Below are positions 44,001 to 52,745 of a stretch of DNA of 64,000 bases, piece by piece (within the stretch, counting starts at the first letter, position 1; every line of letters begins with the position of its first letter). Under the pieces are notes generated by a model. It saw only the letters and a program-made list of their open reading frames with translations, did not search any database and was not told where the DNA came from. A program made the translations under genes and the position numbers. Source of the stretch: Streptomyces sp. MMG1533 (GTDB lineage: Bacteria > Actinomycetota > Actinomycetes > Streptomycetales > Streptomycetaceae); the NCBI RefSeq assembly GCF_001279775.1, contig NZ_LGDG01000041.1, positions 1-64,000 of the forward strand, written 5' to 3'.

Positions 44001-45684
44001 GCTCGGTGGCCCGGCTCGACGCCTCCCGTGCGGTGTCCCAGGCGGCGACCGCCGCCTTCTCGGCGTCGCTGGCGGCGAGGGCCGCGCGCGCGGGGTCGGC
44101 GTCGGGAGCGGTGTCGTCGAGCCAGCCCGCGCGCACCGCCTCGGCGGTCTCCTGTTCGACCTCGGTCAGCCGCTGGCGAAGATGCCCGACCTCGCTGCGG
44201 GCGCGCTGCGCCTCGGTGGCGGCGGAGGTGGAGTCCCGGTACGAGGAGTCGCTGACCTCCTGGAGGGCGGCGGACCGCTCCTCCTCCTCGTTGGCGAGGG
44301 TCTCGGCGGCCTCCGCGGCCGCGTGCAGGGCCCGTACGAGATCGACGGCGGCCCTGGCCCGGGCGGCCAGCGCGGGGGCCGCGTCCCGCTCGGCCTCCTG
44401 GATCGCGGCGGCCACGCGCGCGACCCGGTCGGCGGCGGCGCGATGGCGCAGCACGGCCTCGGCGGCCTGCCAGGCGGAGTGCAGCGTGCGCGCGTCGGCG
44501 AGCTCACGCTTCTGTGCGGCGGCCGACTTCTCGGCGGCGGCGAGCGCCAACGAGGCGTGCCGGTAGGCGAGTTCGGCGGCGATCAGCGCGCTGCGCTCCC
44601 GGGCCGCCTCGGAGTGCGTGACGGCGTACGCGGCGGCGGTGACCCGCTGGGCGAGATCGGCGGCCCGGACGCGCTCCCGCGCCCCGCGCGCGGACAGCCG
44701 GCGCGCCAGGGTCCTCGTGCGGCGCTCGGCCCCGGTATGGACGTCACGTGCGCGGGAGCGGGTCTCGGCGGCCTCGACGATCCGGCCGAGCAGGTCGACC
44801 GACCCGGCGGTGAACTCCCGCTCGGCGATCAGCTCGCCGCGCCGTCCCAGCTTGTTGCCGAAGCCGCTCACCAGGTCGGCGAGGCCGTCGGTGTCACGGG
44901 TGTCCGTCACCGCGCGCAGCAGCAGGTCGGTGAAGTCGGAGTCCTTCTTGACCGCGAAGAGGCCGGCCGCCTCGCCCTCGTCGGCGTTCATCTCCCGCTG
45001 GTAGCGGAAGAGTTCGGGGTCGAGGCCGAGTTCGCCGAGGTGCTCGATCCACCGGTCGTGGATCTCCTCCCAGTGCACCTCCAGATGCGGGTACGCCTTG
45101 CCCGCCTCGGTGATCGCGTCCCGGAAGCCCTTCATGGTCCGCCGACGCCCCTGGGCGCCCGACTGGCCCTCGACGGACGACCGTACGGCGGTGGACTCGG
45201 CGACGGGCAGGTTGTCGAGGCTCAGACCGGGCCCGGGCCGGAAGGAGTACCAGGCCTCGGCGAACTTCCGCGGGTCGTTGGAGACCTGCCGCCCGCGCCA
45301 CTCACTCACCTTGCCGACCACGACGCACTCGCCGGTCAGCACATGCTGCCACTCCAGCGCCACGTGACCGCAGTCGTCCGCGAGCAGGAACTTGCGCAGC
45401 ACACCGGAGCTCGCACCACCGAGGGTGTTGCGGTGGCCGGGCAGCATCACGGAGAAGATCAGCTTGAGCAGGACGGACTTGCCGCCGCCGTTCTCCAGGA
45501 AGAGCACCCCCGCGGGCGCGGGCCGGCGCGGCGGGCCGACGGGCTCCTCCTCGAAGAACTCCGCCTGGGTGGGCGCGGGGTCGGGCACGGGCTCGCCCAC
45601 ACCGCGCAGGTCAAGCACGGTGTCGGCGTAGCGCGCACCGGCGGGCCCGATGGAGTAGAGGCGGACCCGGGACAGCTCGTACAT
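41062..45684 (-). CDS. Giant SMC/MukB-like ATPase with Asp-Asn Walker B
   Basis: 1,540 residues. The N-terminal head carries the Walker A variant ENGGGKS (64-70), followed by RNTLGGASSGVLRKFL. Long Ala/Glu/Arg-rich heptad sequence predicts coiled-coil arms on each side of a globular hinge-like part at about 655-800. The C-terminal head has the ABC signature FSGGQ (1404-1408) and Walker B LFLDNPIGRAN, where Asp1442 is followed by Asn1443 instead of the usual catalytic Glu. The ATG at 45684 has GAGAG before it. Third gene after kleisin-like and KITE-like genes, the MukFEB/JetABC order; no JetD follows. DNA loop extrusion or plasmid/phage exclusion is inferred only from the family. Confidence 0.8.
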   Translation of the reverse strand: MYELSRVRLYSIGPAGARYADTVLDLRGVGEPVPDPAPTQAEFFEEEPVGPPRRPAPAGVLFLENGGGKSVLLKLIFSVMLPGHRNTLGGASSGVLRKFLLADDCGHVALEWQHVLTGECVVVGKVSEWRGRQVSNDPRKFAEAWYSFRPGPGLSLDNLPVAESTAVRSSVEGQSGAQGRRRTMKGFRDAITEAGKAYPHLEVHWEEIHDRWIEHLGELGLDPELFRYQREMNADEGEAAGLFAVKKDSDFTDLLLRAVTDTRDTDGLADLVSGFGNKLGRRGELIAEREFTAGSVDLLGRIVEAAETRSRARDVHTGAERRTRTLARRLSARGARERVRAADLAQRVTAAAYAVTHSEAARERSALIAAELAYRHASLALAAAEKSAAAQKRELADARTLHSAWQAAEAVLRHRAAADRVARVAAAIQEAERDAAPALAARARAAVDLVRALHAAAEAAETLANEEEERSAALQEVSDSSYRDSTSAATEAQRARSEVGHLRQRLTEVEQETAEAVRAGWLDDTAPDADPARAALAASDAEKAAVAAWDTAREASSRATEHAREAAAAESRAELTAARAEDAATAAERSHEAERRLAEALAAEERLAELLSLTGGDARSSVIPQPRQDTDDGNRQALTPEDLDRFADELRELLDDAVSSAERQLFELRTAAADDSRILGALGDGGLLPPGPDVLATVEFLGEHGIPALPGWRYLAQAVDPADHARVLAARPELVDGVIITDPDTHARAREALSDAALLPRSAVAVGTAAALLAPTPAPDTDSGDVFLVPPNPAMHDEHAADEERQALRARATERDEEIRALAARLGKDRELSARLSSWRTGCPAGRLVELAQAAHDTRVFTEESEAELDEARTVRAEADEAAAEAVQVRDERQEAAQKARRAADALAGLAFRLRERAGWQVKLRELADEAAESEARAQTCLERARAADEDRRAAQRAADDARRTARALRAERSEIAGAPDDVPESEAADPTASLPAFREAYRAASQLYEKVGVGADLRAEQARAESDESAARADLDRLSNKVRTRAEQLLQSPDGSDGPSRQAAVARAEELVQLLETRMSSASEQLGRLRGEAERHAPEDGAAHTELPEELQPRDAEHAQALLRTATAELASRTDALSQAREAHGELLDAHRAAEDAAGGFDEIAAMLRDLLREHATEEEQEETEAYPGSPEEARQSAGEARRSLRGCAADLSAAEAAVREASDILVRHANSTRYEQVRTPARQQIRELPASALPEHAQKWADAFAPRLRVLTDELEQLERNRDSIVDRLRGLVESALATLRSAQRLSRLPEGLGEWSGQEFLRIRFEEPDQAILTERLGEVIDEATRAAVKKNSDLRRDGMSLLLRGVGAALQPKGVAVEILKPDAVLRAERVPVGQMGDVFSGGQLLTAAIALYCTMAALRSNDRGRDKHRHAGTLFLDNPIGRANATYLLELQRAVSDALGVQLLYTTGLFDTTALAEFPLVIRLRNDADLRAGLKYISVEEHLRPGLPREAPAGEAGHSEITATRMFKRPAPSAP

Positions 45685-45718
45685 GGCGGACTCTCGTAAG
45701 TCTTCGGCAGGTGGGGGG

Positions 45719-46609
45719 TCAGGACTGTGCGGGCGCGTGGAACGGCAGCCCGGCGTCGGCCACCAGTTCCAGGTCGTCGGTGTCCTCGGGAGGCAGCAGG
45801 GTCGGCGTCCCGTCGGTGACGGGAACGACGCCCAGCTCCAGCAACTCGGCCATCGCGGCACTGCCCGCCATGTCCCGCACCTGGAGCTGATAGCGGGCCG
45901 TGGTCCGGTACGTACCGCCGCTGTCGTCCCCGGTCCGCTGCAGGAACCCGGAGTCGGTGAGGAAGGCGACGGCCTTGCCGACGATGCCGGTCGTCGAACC
46001 GGCGAGCCGGCGCGCGTCCTTGGTGGCACCGGTCGCGCTGCGTCTGACCCAGATCCGCCAGGCGGCCTCCAGACCGGGCGCGTCGGTCGCCGGGTCGGTG
46101 TTCTCGCCCTGCTCGTCGGCGCGCTCCTCCAGACGCCGGCACGCCTGCCGTACGAACGCGTCGACGCCGTTGACCGAGACCCGCCCGATGTAGCCGTCGT
46201 CGGCGAGATCCTCGGGCCGCGGGAACGCCATGGCGGCGACGGCGAGATGCGCCAGCCCGTGCAGGAACCGGTCCCCGCCGTCGGCGGACGTCCGGCGCGC
46301 GTAGTCGCCCATCCGCACGGCGAACACCGAGTCCTCGGCGGCGGTCACGGCCATCCCCGCGCGCGGGGACACCTCCAGCACGACGAGTCCCAGCCCGGCG
46401 GCCACGGCGTCGGCGAGCCGAGCGAACGGCGGATCCTCGCGATAGCGCCGCAACAGCTCCGTGTACTCCTGGTCGCGAGCGGGCTGCAGCTTGGGCTGCA
46501 ACCCGAAGGCGACGAGCCGCGCCGCGTCGGCGGCGTCGGCGGGAGTGACGGCGGCGCTCACCGGCAGGGCAGCGGCCTCCGGCTCACTCCACTCGACGTG
46601 CTCAGTCAC
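45719..46609 (-). CDS. Winged-helix (KITE/MukE-like) partner of the SMC protein
   Basis: A 296-residue protein of unknown specific function. The C-terminal half reads like tandem winged helices (GIVGKAVAFLTDSGFLQRTG then a basic beta wing, TYRTTARYQLQVRDMAG), the fold of KITE subunits that bind SMC heads and kleisins. It lies 34 bp before the SMC gene and after the kleisin-like gene, the position of MukE/MksE/JetB. The start is GTG with GGAG 8 bp upstream. No membrane segment or catalytic motif is seen. Family placement is from layout and fold-like pattern, not from clear similarity. Confidence 0.65.
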   Translation of the reverse strand: MTEHVEWSEPEAAALPVSAAVTPADAADAARLVAFGLQPKLQPARDQEYTELLRRYREDPPFARLADAVAAGLGLVVLEVSPRAGMAVTAAEDSVFAVRMGDYARRTSADGGDRFLHGLAHLAVAAMAFPRPEDLADDGYIGRVSVNGVDAFVRQACRRLEERADEQGENTDPATDAPGLEAAWRIWVRRSATGATKDARRLAGSTTGIVGKAVAFLTDSGFLQRTGDDSGGTYRTTARYQLQVRDMAGSAAMAELLELGVVPVTDGTPTLLPPEDTDDLELVADAGLPFHAPAQS

Positions 46610-46651
46610 GACGGCAGCTCCTTGGACTTGAAAACGGAGGGGCGGGCTGCC

Positions 46652-46677
46652 CGCCCAGGGGCGCGGGGAACTGCGCG
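46652..46677. repeat. Second copy of the 26-bp Streptomyces intergenic repeat
   Basis: Identical over 26 bp to 40996-41021. It is preceded by a tight stem GGGCGGGC-T-GCCCGCCC (46640-46656) and lies in the 103-bp gap between the kleisin-like and winged-helix genes, where it could reduce read-through or stabilise the upstream message. Confidence 0.75.
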
Positions 46678-46712
46678 GGCAACCACAGCCGGCCCGCAGC
46701 CGAAGAACGACA

Positions 46713-48239
46713 TCACGCGGCCTCCGTCCGACCCGCAGCCATCCCCACCGCGTCCAACAAGGCCGTCCCCACGATCAGGTCGGCCCCACCGAACTCCGGA
46801 TCGTCCAACTCCGTCCCGTCGTCCACGGCGAACAGCAGCTTCTCCTCGCCCTGCCGGTAAGCCGTACCGACCGGCGGGCTGGCCGCATGCACCGCCAACA
46901 ACGCGACGAGGTAGGGCAGATCAGGATCCTGCCGCCGAGCCTCGGCCAGCAGCCCCGAAAGCCGCCGCGGCGCATCCGCCGGCAGGTCAAGGAGCTCCAT
47001 CGCCGAAGCCAGCTGCTCCTCGCTGAACCGGCTGTCGTCCGGGGTGGCGATGAGATCCGGCTCCGGCATCTCCGCGCCCAGGTGCTCCCGCTCCATCGGC
47101 GGCGTCAGCAATATGTCGACAAGGTCACCCACCCGCACCGACACCGGCGTACGCAACCCGGTCCCGCGCGCGAAGAACGCATCCGTGACCCGGACCGCCT
47201 GCTCCAGAGGCAGCGGCAGGACCGGCGCGAGCAGATGGCCGTACAGGTCCGTCCCCGATGTCGTCATCGGTGTGGCGAAGGCCTGCCGGTCCTGCTCGGC
47301 GCGGAAGAGCGGCCCGGCCTCCAGCAGCCGGGACTGCAGCTGCGTGTGCCGCCGGATGCAGTCCTTCACGATGTCCACCAGCTCGGCGGCACGCCGCTTC
47401 TGCTCCGGGTCCTCGGACTCGTCGCGCGCCTTGCGGATGTTGGTGAGGATCGCGTTCTCGTGGCGGTACCGGTCGGCGACGTGGTCGAGGGCCTCGGCGA
47501 TCATGTCGGGCACGGTGTTGAGCCAGTCCACCGCCCGGACGTTGCGCCGGGTCGCGTCCAGCGCCCTGCGCAGTGTCTCCGAGTACTGGACGGTGCGGTA
47601 CCGGGCCTGCTCGGCGGCCAGCTGGGCGTCGGCGAGGCGGCCCCGGCTGATCAGCACCTCCAGCTTGACCTCGGCGGCGATCTGCGCGCTGGTGACATCG
47701 GTGTCGAGGGCGCCGACGAGGACGTTGACCGCCTCGTCGGTCGTGCGGAGATAGACCGAGCCGCCGGGGCCGGGAACCTCCTCGATCAGCTTGAAGTCGT
47801 AGTCACGGCGCACATACGTGCCGTCCGGCGCGAACGTGCCGTACACGGCCCGGAAGCCGCGGTCCACGCTGCCGACGTTGATCAGGTTCTCCAGGACCCA
47901 GCGGGCCACCCGCTCGTGCTCGGCGACGGGTCGCTGCGGGGCCTGGGCGGCGATGCGCGGGATGAGCCGGGCGACGATCTGGTCGTGGTCGGCGCCGGTG
48001 TCGAAGTCCATGTTCAGGGTGACCAGGTCGATGGCCGCGAGGGCCACCTCCGCCATGCCGTACACCGAGTACTCGCCCGCGAGGTTGGCCTTGCGCGCGT
48101 CGAGGTCGTGCAGCGGCGCGGTGCAGGCGAGCGCGCGCAGCCGCCGCGCCAGTCCCTCGTCGGCGGCCGGGCCCGGTGCGGGGCGCGGCCCCGCGCTGAG
48201 CTGGGGCGGAACGCTGTCCGTCGATGCAGGCGAAGTCAC
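46713..48239 (-). CDS. Kleisin-like first protein of the SMC operon
   Basis: 508 residues, function inferred from position. It is the first gene of the SMC operon, the slot of MukF/MksF/JetA kleisins, and its length fits. The N-terminal part is helical (ARRLRALACTAPLHDLDARK), the centre has a long helical run (DWLNTVPDMIAEALDHVADR then YRHENAILTNIRKARDESED) like a kleisin middle region, and the C-terminus is acidic. No enzymatic motif. The chosen GTG at 48239 has no ribosome site; a TAGTCT hexamer 7 bp before it suggests a leaderless transcript. The longer frame to 48449 runs through the GntR gene region and is rejected. Confidence 0.6.
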   Translation of the reverse strand: MTSPASTDSVPPQLSAGPRPAPGPAADEGLARRLRALACTAPLHDLDARKANLAGEYSVYGMAEVALAAIDLVTLNMDFDTGADHDQIVARLIPRIAAQAPQRPVAEHERVARWVLENLINVGSVDRGFRAVYGTFAPDGTYVRRDYDFKLIEEVPGPGGSVYLRTTDEAVNVLVGALDTDVTSAQIAAEVKLEVLISRGRLADAQLAAEQARYRTVQYSETLRRALDATRRNVRAVDWLNTVPDMIAEALDHVADRYRHENAILTNIRKARDESEDPEQKRRAAELVDIVKDCIRRHTQLQSRLLEAGPLFRAEQDRQAFATPMTTSGTDLYGHLLAPVLPLPLEQAVRVTDAFFARGTGLRTPVSVRVGDLVDILLTPPMEREHLGAEMPEPDLIATPDDSRFSEEQLASAMELLDLPADAPRRLSGLLAEARRQDPDLPYLVALLAVHAASPPVGTAYRQGEEKLLFAVDDGTELDDPEFGGADLIVGTALLDAVGMAAGRTEAA

Positions 48240-48318
48240 GGTGCACAGACTAGGTCCTCGGTCTGACAACGACCCAAACGACGCAGATGCGACGGTCGTC
48301 ACTCGGGCCCGACGAGCC

Positions 48319-49026
48319 TCAGCCGATGCCCGCCCCCTCCTCACCGACCCGCCGCCGGTACACCTCGACCACTCGCTCCAGCGAGTCCCCGAGGTACACC
48401 GCGAGCAGCTTCTCGGCCTCGCCCTTGTCCCCCGCCTGCAGCGCCTCAAGGATCTGCTGGTTGCGCGTGAGGTACGGCTCGTGCAGCCGGCGCGGGTCGT
48501 CCACCAGGTGGAAGGCGAGGCGCAGTTCGGCGAAGACGCTGCGCATCAGTTCGCTGGTGCGGTCGCTCCCCGCGAGCGCGACCAGCTCCCGGTGGAAGTG
48601 GATATTGGCCGTACCCAGTACTTTCCAGTCACCTTCGCGCGCCGACCGCTGCCCTTCCGCCACGGCCTCGGCAAGGCCGTCCAGAGCGTACGGCGGCTCA
48701 CCGAGACCCCGTACGACAGCGCACTCGACGAGGCCGCGGGTGCGGTAGATGTCCTCGACGTCCTCGACGGTCAGGACCCGGACGAAGACCCCCCGGTTCA
48801 ACTCGTGGACGAGCAGACGCTCATGCGTGAGCAGCCGGAACGCCTCGCGCAGCGTGTTGCGGGAGACGCCGAGCGCGCCGCCGATGCTGTCCTCCGACAG
48901 CCGGGTCCCGGGCGGGAAGAACCCCTCGGCGATACGGCTCCTGAGGATGTCCGAAACCCGTTCGGCCGTGCTGGTGCGGCCCAGGAGGGCGCGGTCGTCG
49001 GCCAGTCCCGCCAGCTGCTCTGCCAT
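48319..49026 (-). CDS. GntR-family (FadR subfamily) transcriptional regulator
   Basis: A 235-residue regulator. The N-terminal winged helix reads AERVSDILRSRIAEGFFPPG, LSEDSIGGALGVSRNTLREA and LVHELNRGVFVRVLT; the C-terminal FCD domain has the His/Asp-rich helices (NIHFHRELVALAGSDRTSEL) that bind metal and small carboxylate ligands. It is divergent from the transporter/pxp genes with two inverted repeats in between, so control of that 5-oxoproline/glutamate operon is likely. It lies 79 bp upstream of the kleisin-like gene on the same strand, but that gene appears to have its own promoter. Confidence 0.92.
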   Translation of the reverse strand: MAEQLAGLADDRALLGRTSTAERVSDILRSRIAEGFFPPGTRLSEDSIGGALGVSRNTLREAFRLLTHERLLVHELNRGVFVRVLTVEDVEDIYRTRGLVECAVVRGLGEPPYALDGLAEAVAEGQRSAREGDWKVLGTANIHFHRELVALAGSDRTSELMRSVFAELRLAFHLVDDPRRLHEPYLTRNQQILEALQAGDKGEAEKLLAVYLGDSLERVVEVYRRRVGEEGAGIG

Positions 49027-49069
49027 GCCCGGAATTCAATCGCAGATACAAGAACGAAACAACACGGGT

Positions 49070-49092
49070 ATTGAAGGATCGTTCAACGATCC
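49070..49092. promoter_or_regulatory. Putative GntR operator between the regulator and transporter genes
   Basis: GGATCG-TTCAA-CGATCC (49076-49092) is a perfect 6-bp inverted repeat with a 5-bp spacer. Directly before it ATTGAA (49070-49075) is inverted with TTCAAT at 49035-49040. The region is the shared control region of the divergent GntR and MFS genes. Confidence 0.5.
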
Positions 49093-49196
49093 CCTACCTT
49101 GCTACGAACGACGTCGTCCCGCTCGACGACGCCACGGCTTCCGCACGGCACGGCTCACTCCTCACGCACTCTCCGTCCTCCCTCTGCGAGGTGCCC

Positions 49197-50498
49197 ATGA
49201 GCACGACCCCTCCACCGCAGGCCCTGAGCGCCGACACACAGCCCGCGACAGACGAACGCCCCGCCGACGACGGGGCGTTGGGCTGGCTGCGGGCCCTCGG
49301 ACCGCGCGGCCGCCGCGCCTTCGCGGGCGCCTTCGGCGGCTATGCCCTTGACTCCTACGACTACTTCACGCTGCCGCTGAGCATGGTCGCGCTGGCCGCG
49401 TACTTCGGCCTGGACAGCGGCCAGACCGGCCTGTTCACCACCGTCACCCTCGTGGTCTCCGCGATCGGCGGCGCCCTGGCGGGCGTGATGGCCGACCGGG
49501 TCGGCCGCGTCAAAGCGCTGATGATCACGGTGATCACCTATGCGGTCTTCACGGTCGCCTGCGGTTTCGCGCCCAACTACGAGACCCTGCTGGTCTTCCG
49601 CGCCCTCCAGGGACTCGGCTTCGGCGGCGAGTGGGCGGTCGGCGCGATCCTGGTCGCCGAGTACGCGAGCGCCAAGCACCGGGGCCGCACGCTCGGCGCG
49701 ATCCAGAGCTCCTGGGCCGTCGGCTGGGCGCTCGCCGCGATCATGTACACCCTGGTGTTCTCGTTCTTCGGCGACGACATGGCCTGGCGGATCATGTTCT
49801 GGACCGGTGCGCTGCCCGCGCTGCTGGTCATCTGGATGCGGCGTCGGGTGCAGGACGCACCGCAGGCGATCGCCGTACGGGAGCAGAGCACCGAGAAGGG
49901 CTCGTTCGCGGCGATCTTCAAGCCCGGTCTGCTGCGCACCACGGCCTTCGCCGTCCTGCTCTCCACCGGCGTCCAGGGCGGCTACTACACCCTCGCCACC
50001 TGGGTGCCGACCTACCTCAAGACGGAGCGCGGCCTCTCCGTCGTAGGCACCGGCGGCTACCTGACGTTCCTGATCTCCGGTGCGTTCCTCGGCTATCTCA
50101 CCGGCGGCTACCTCACCGACCGGCTGGGCCGCCGTCGCAACATCTGGCTCTTCGCACTGTTGTCGGCCGTGTGCATCCTGGCCTACGCGAACATCCCGGA
50201 CGGCGCCAACACCCTGCTCCTGGTGCTCGGTTTCCCCCTCGGGTTCTGCATGTCGGCGATCTTCAGCGGCTTCGGGTCCTACCTGAGCGAGCTGTACCCG
50301 ACGGCGGTGCGCGGCACCGGGCAGGGCTTCACGTACAACACCGGTCGCGCGGTGGGCGCCGTCTTCCCGACCACGGTCGGCTTCCTGGCCGACAGCTGGG
50401 GTGTGGGCGGCGCGCTGGTCTTCGGCGCCATCGGCTACGGCCTTGCCGCCCTGGCGCTGCTCGGGCTGCCGGAGACGCGTGGAAAGGAGCTCGCGTGA
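49197..50498 (+). CDS. MFS transporter, organic-acid type
   Basis: A 433-residue major facilitator with about 12 helices. The MFS motif between helices 2 and 3 is [26 protein letters not shown] is typical of the metabolite:H+ symporter (NanT/AAHS/ShiA-like) branch, and the second-half motif is [12 protein letters not shown]. Substrates of that branch are organic acids. As first gene of an operon with DUF1445 and pxpABC, it may import 5-oxoproline or a D-glutamate-related compound. The ATG has GAGG before it; an upstream in-frame start would add 42 residues without a ribosome site. The next GTG overlaps its stop. Confidence 0.88.
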   Translation: MSTTPPPQALSADTQPATDERPADDGALGWLRALGPRGRRAFAGAFGGYALDSYDYFTLPLSMVALAAYFGLDSGQTGLFTTVTLVVSAIGGALAGVMADRVGRVKALMITVITYAVFTVACGFAPNYETLLVFRALQGLGFGGEWAVGAILVAEYASAKHRGRTLGAIQSSWAVGWALAAIMYTLVFSFFGDDMAWRIMFWTGALPALLVIWMRRRVQDAPQAIAVREQSTEKGSFAAIFKPGLLRTTAFAVLLSTGVQGGYYTLATWVPTYLKTERGLSVVGTGGYLTFLISGAFLGYLTGGYLTDRLGRRRNIWLFALLSAVCILAYANIPDGANTLLLVLGFPLGFCMSAIFSGFGSYLSELYPTAVRGTGQGFTYNTGRAVGAVFPTTVGFLADSWGVGGALVFGAIGYGLAALALLGLPETRGKELA

Positions 50499-51340
50499 AC
50501 CGCACGGAAGACCGCGCCCTGACGGTGACGAACGACCGCCCCCTGACCCTCGTCGACGAGCACGCGCACGCGTGGAGCCCGAAAGACGCCCGGACCCGCT
50601 TCCGCGCGGGGCTCGCGGGCCCCACCGCCGGGGTCGCGGCGGGCCACACCCAGGTCAACCTGATCTCGGTGCCCGCCGACTGGGCGTACGACATGCTGCT
50701 GTTCTGCCAGCGCAACCCCAAGCCGTGCCCGGTGCTGGATGTCACGGACGCCGGCTCCTGGACCACCGTCCTCGCGGGCGGCGCCGACCTGCGCACCGAT
50801 CTGCCGCGCTACCGGGTGTGGCAGGACGGCGAACTGGTGGACGAGCCGACCGACGTGCGCAGGCACTGGCGCGGCGACCTGGTGTCGTTCCTGATCGGCT
50901 GCAGCTTCACCTTCGAGTGGGCGCTGTCCGGGGCGGGCGTCCCGATCCGCCACGTCGAGCAGGGCCGCAACGTCCCGATGTACGTGACGAGTCGCGAGTG
51001 CCGTCCGGCGGGCCGGCTGCACGGCCCGTTGGTGGTGTCCATGCGCCCGGTGCCGCCGGAGCATCTGGCGGCCGCCATCCGCGAGAGCAGTCTGCTCCCG
51101 GCGGTGCACGGCAGCCCCGTACACTGCGGCGACCCGTCGGGGCTGGGCATCGACGACCTCGGGAACCCCGACTTCGGCGAGCCGGTGGACGCCGAACCGG
51201 ACGACATCCCGGTGTTCTGGGCCTGCGGAGTGACCCCGCAGGCCGCGGTGATGGCCTCGCGCCCGCCGTTCGCCATCACCCACGCACCGGGCCAGATGTT
51301 TCTCACCGACGCCCGCGACGAGCAGTACCGCGTGGCTTGA
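50495..51340 (+). CDS. DUF1445 protein, D-glutamate cyclase-like
   Basis: A 281-residue member of the DUF1445/UPF0317 family. A mammalian relative is known to convert D-glutamate to 5-oxo-D-proline; bacterial members are usually labelled putative hydro-lyases. Conserved blocks are [58 protein letters not shown] and the C-terminal [12 protein letters not shown]. It is sandwiched between a transporter and 5-oxoprolinase genes, so a role in making or handling 5-oxoproline fits well. The GTG overlaps the transporter stop (GTGA) with AAAGGAG upstream. Confidence 0.85.
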   Translation: MNRTEDRALTVTNDRPLTLVDEHAHAWSPKDARTRFRAGLAGPTAGVAAGHTQVNLISVPADWAYDMLLFCQRNPKPCPVLDVTDAGSWTTVLAGGADLRTDLPRYRVWQDGELVDEPTDVRRHWRGDLVSFLIGCSFTFEWALSGAGVPIRHVEQGRNVPMYVTSRECRPAGRLHGPLVVSMRPVPPEHLAAAIRESSLLPAVHGSPVHCGDPSGLGIDDLGNPDFGEPVDAEPDDIPVFWACGVTPQAAVMASRPPFAITHAPGQMFLTDARDEQYRVA

Positions 51341-51360
51341 GAAGGAGTAGCGAAGGATCC

Positions 51361-52119
51361 ATGACCTCCATCGATCTGAACGCCGACCTCGGCGAGGGCT
51401 TCGGCCGCTGGCGGCTGACCGACGACGAGCAGCTGCTGACCGTCGTCACCAGTGCCAACGTGGCGTGCGGCTTCCACGCCGGGGACGCGGCCACCATGCG
51501 GCGGGTGTGCGAGCTGGCGGCCGGGCGCGGGGTACGGATCGGCGCCCAGGTCTCCTACCGTGACCTGGCGGGGTTCGGGCGGCGCGCGATGGACGTGCCG
51601 CCCGCCGAACTGGCGGCCGAAGTGGCCTACCAGATCGGCGCCCTGGAGGTCTTCGCACGCGCGGCGGGTACGCGCGTGTCGTACGTCAAACCGCACGGCG
51701 CGCTCTACAACCGCGTCGTGCACGACGAGGAGCAGGCCGGCGCGGTCGTCGAGGGCGTCCTCCTCGCGGACGCCGCGCTGCCCGTCCTCGGACTGCCCGG
51801 CTCACGCCTGCTGGAACTGGCCGGGAAGGCGGGCCTGCCGGCTGTCACGGAGGCGTTCGCGGACCGCGCGTACACCGAGGAGGGCACGCTCGTCGCGCGC
51901 CACCGGGACGGCGCCGTGCTCACCGACCCGGAGGCCGTCGTGGAACGCTCGGTCGGCCTGGCCCGGCTCGGCACGGTCACCTCGCACTCCGGGACGAGCA
52001 TCGAGGTACGCGCGCGTTCCTTGTGCCTGCACGGCGACACGCCCGGCGCGGTGGAGCTGGCCCGCCGGGTCCGGGAGCGCCTGGAGACGTCGGGCGTGCA
52101 TGTGGAGGCCTTCGCATGA
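51361..52119 (+). CDS. pxpA: 5-oxoprolinase subunit A (LamB/YcsF)
   Basis: A 252-residue LamB/YcsF-family protein, the hydrolytic-type subunit of the prokaryotic three-part ATP-dependent 5-oxoprolinase PxpABC. The N-terminal DLNADLGEGFGRW and NVACGFHAGD signature and YVKPHGALYN are intact. It starts 20 bp after the DUF1445 gene, and its TGA overlaps the pxpB ATG. Cytoplasmic. Together with PxpB and PxpC it converts 5-oxo-L-proline to glutamate. Confidence 0.95.
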   Translation: MTSIDLNADLGEGFGRWRLTDDEQLLTVVTSANVACGFHAGDAATMRRVCELAAGRGVRIGAQVSYRDLAGFGRRAMDVPPAELAAEVAYQIGALEVFARAAGTRVSYVKPHGALYNRVVHDEEQAGAVVEGVLLADAALPVLGLPGSRLLELAGKAGLPAVTEAFADRAYTEEGTLVARHRDGAVLTDPEAVVERSVGLARLGTVTSHSGTSIEVRARSLCLHGDTPGAVELARRVRERLETSGVHVEAFA

Positions 52120-52745
52120 GGGCCCTGCCCGTCGGTGACGACGCCCTGCTCGTCGAGGTGGCCTCGGGCGACGAGGCCCAGGCCCTGCACGCGGAGTTGC
52201 TGCGCCGGCGTGCGGAGGGCTCGCTGTCGGTCCGCGAGATCGTCCCCGCGGCCCGCACGGTCCTCCTGGACGGCCTCGCCGACCCGGCCCGCCTGGCGTC
52301 CGAACTGACCGCCGCCGAGGTCCCGCCCGCACCCCCGCGCGCCCGTGACGTGGTCGAGCTCCCGGTGCGCTACGACGGCCCCGATCTGGCCGACGTCGCC
52401 GCCCTCTGGGGCGTCTCCGAGCCGGAGGTGGCCCGTATCCACGCGAGCACCGAGTTCCGCGTCGCCTTCTGCGGGTTCGCCCCCGGCTTCGGCTACCTCG
52501 CCGGCCTGCCACCGCGCTACGACGTCCCGCGCCGGGCCACCCCGCGTACGGCCGTCCCGGCGGGCTCGGTGGGGCTGGCCGGCCCGTACACGGGCGTGTA
52601 CCCGCGCTCGTCACCGGGCGGCTGGCAGCTGATCGGCACCACGGACGCCGTGCTGTGGGACCACGCGCGCGTGCCGGCCGCGCTGCTGTCGCCGGGCACG
52701 CGCGTGCGCTTCATCCCCATGGGTCCGTCGGCGGACGCGGCATGA
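52116..52745 (+). CDS. pxpB: 5-oxoprolinase subunit B (KipI-like)
   Basis: A 209-residue protein of the KipI/allophanate-hydrolase subunit 1 family. The conserved FCGFAPGFGYLAGLPPRYDV and GSVGLAGPYTGVYPRSSPGG segments of the cyclophilin-like C-terminal domain are present. It forms a complex with PxpC to activate 5-oxoproline with ATP. Start and stop overlap pxpA and pxpC by 4 bp each (ATGA), so the three are translated together. Confidence 0.95.
   Translation: MRALPVGDDALLVEVASGDEAQALHAELLRRRAEGSLSVREIVPAARTVLLDGLADPARLASELTAAEVPPAPPRARDVVELPVRYDGPDLADVAALWGVSEPEVARIHASTEFRVAFCGFAPGFGYLAGLPPRYDVPRRATPRTAVPAGSVGLAGPYTGVYPRSSPGGWQLIGTTDAVLWDHARVPAALLSPGTRVRFIPMGPSADAA

Noticed and set aside
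40987..45699. 1,570-codon open frame opposite the SMC gene
   Set aside because: Composition-driven antisense frame; the translation is low-complexity Gly/Leu/Arg with no family features, whereas the minus-strand frame has Walker A, signature and Walker B motifs.
41062..48239. Calling the SMC operon a Wadjet (JetABCD) defence system
   Set aside because: No JetD-like toprim nuclease gene is present and the Walker B differs, so only the general SMC-kleisin-KITE layout is supported.
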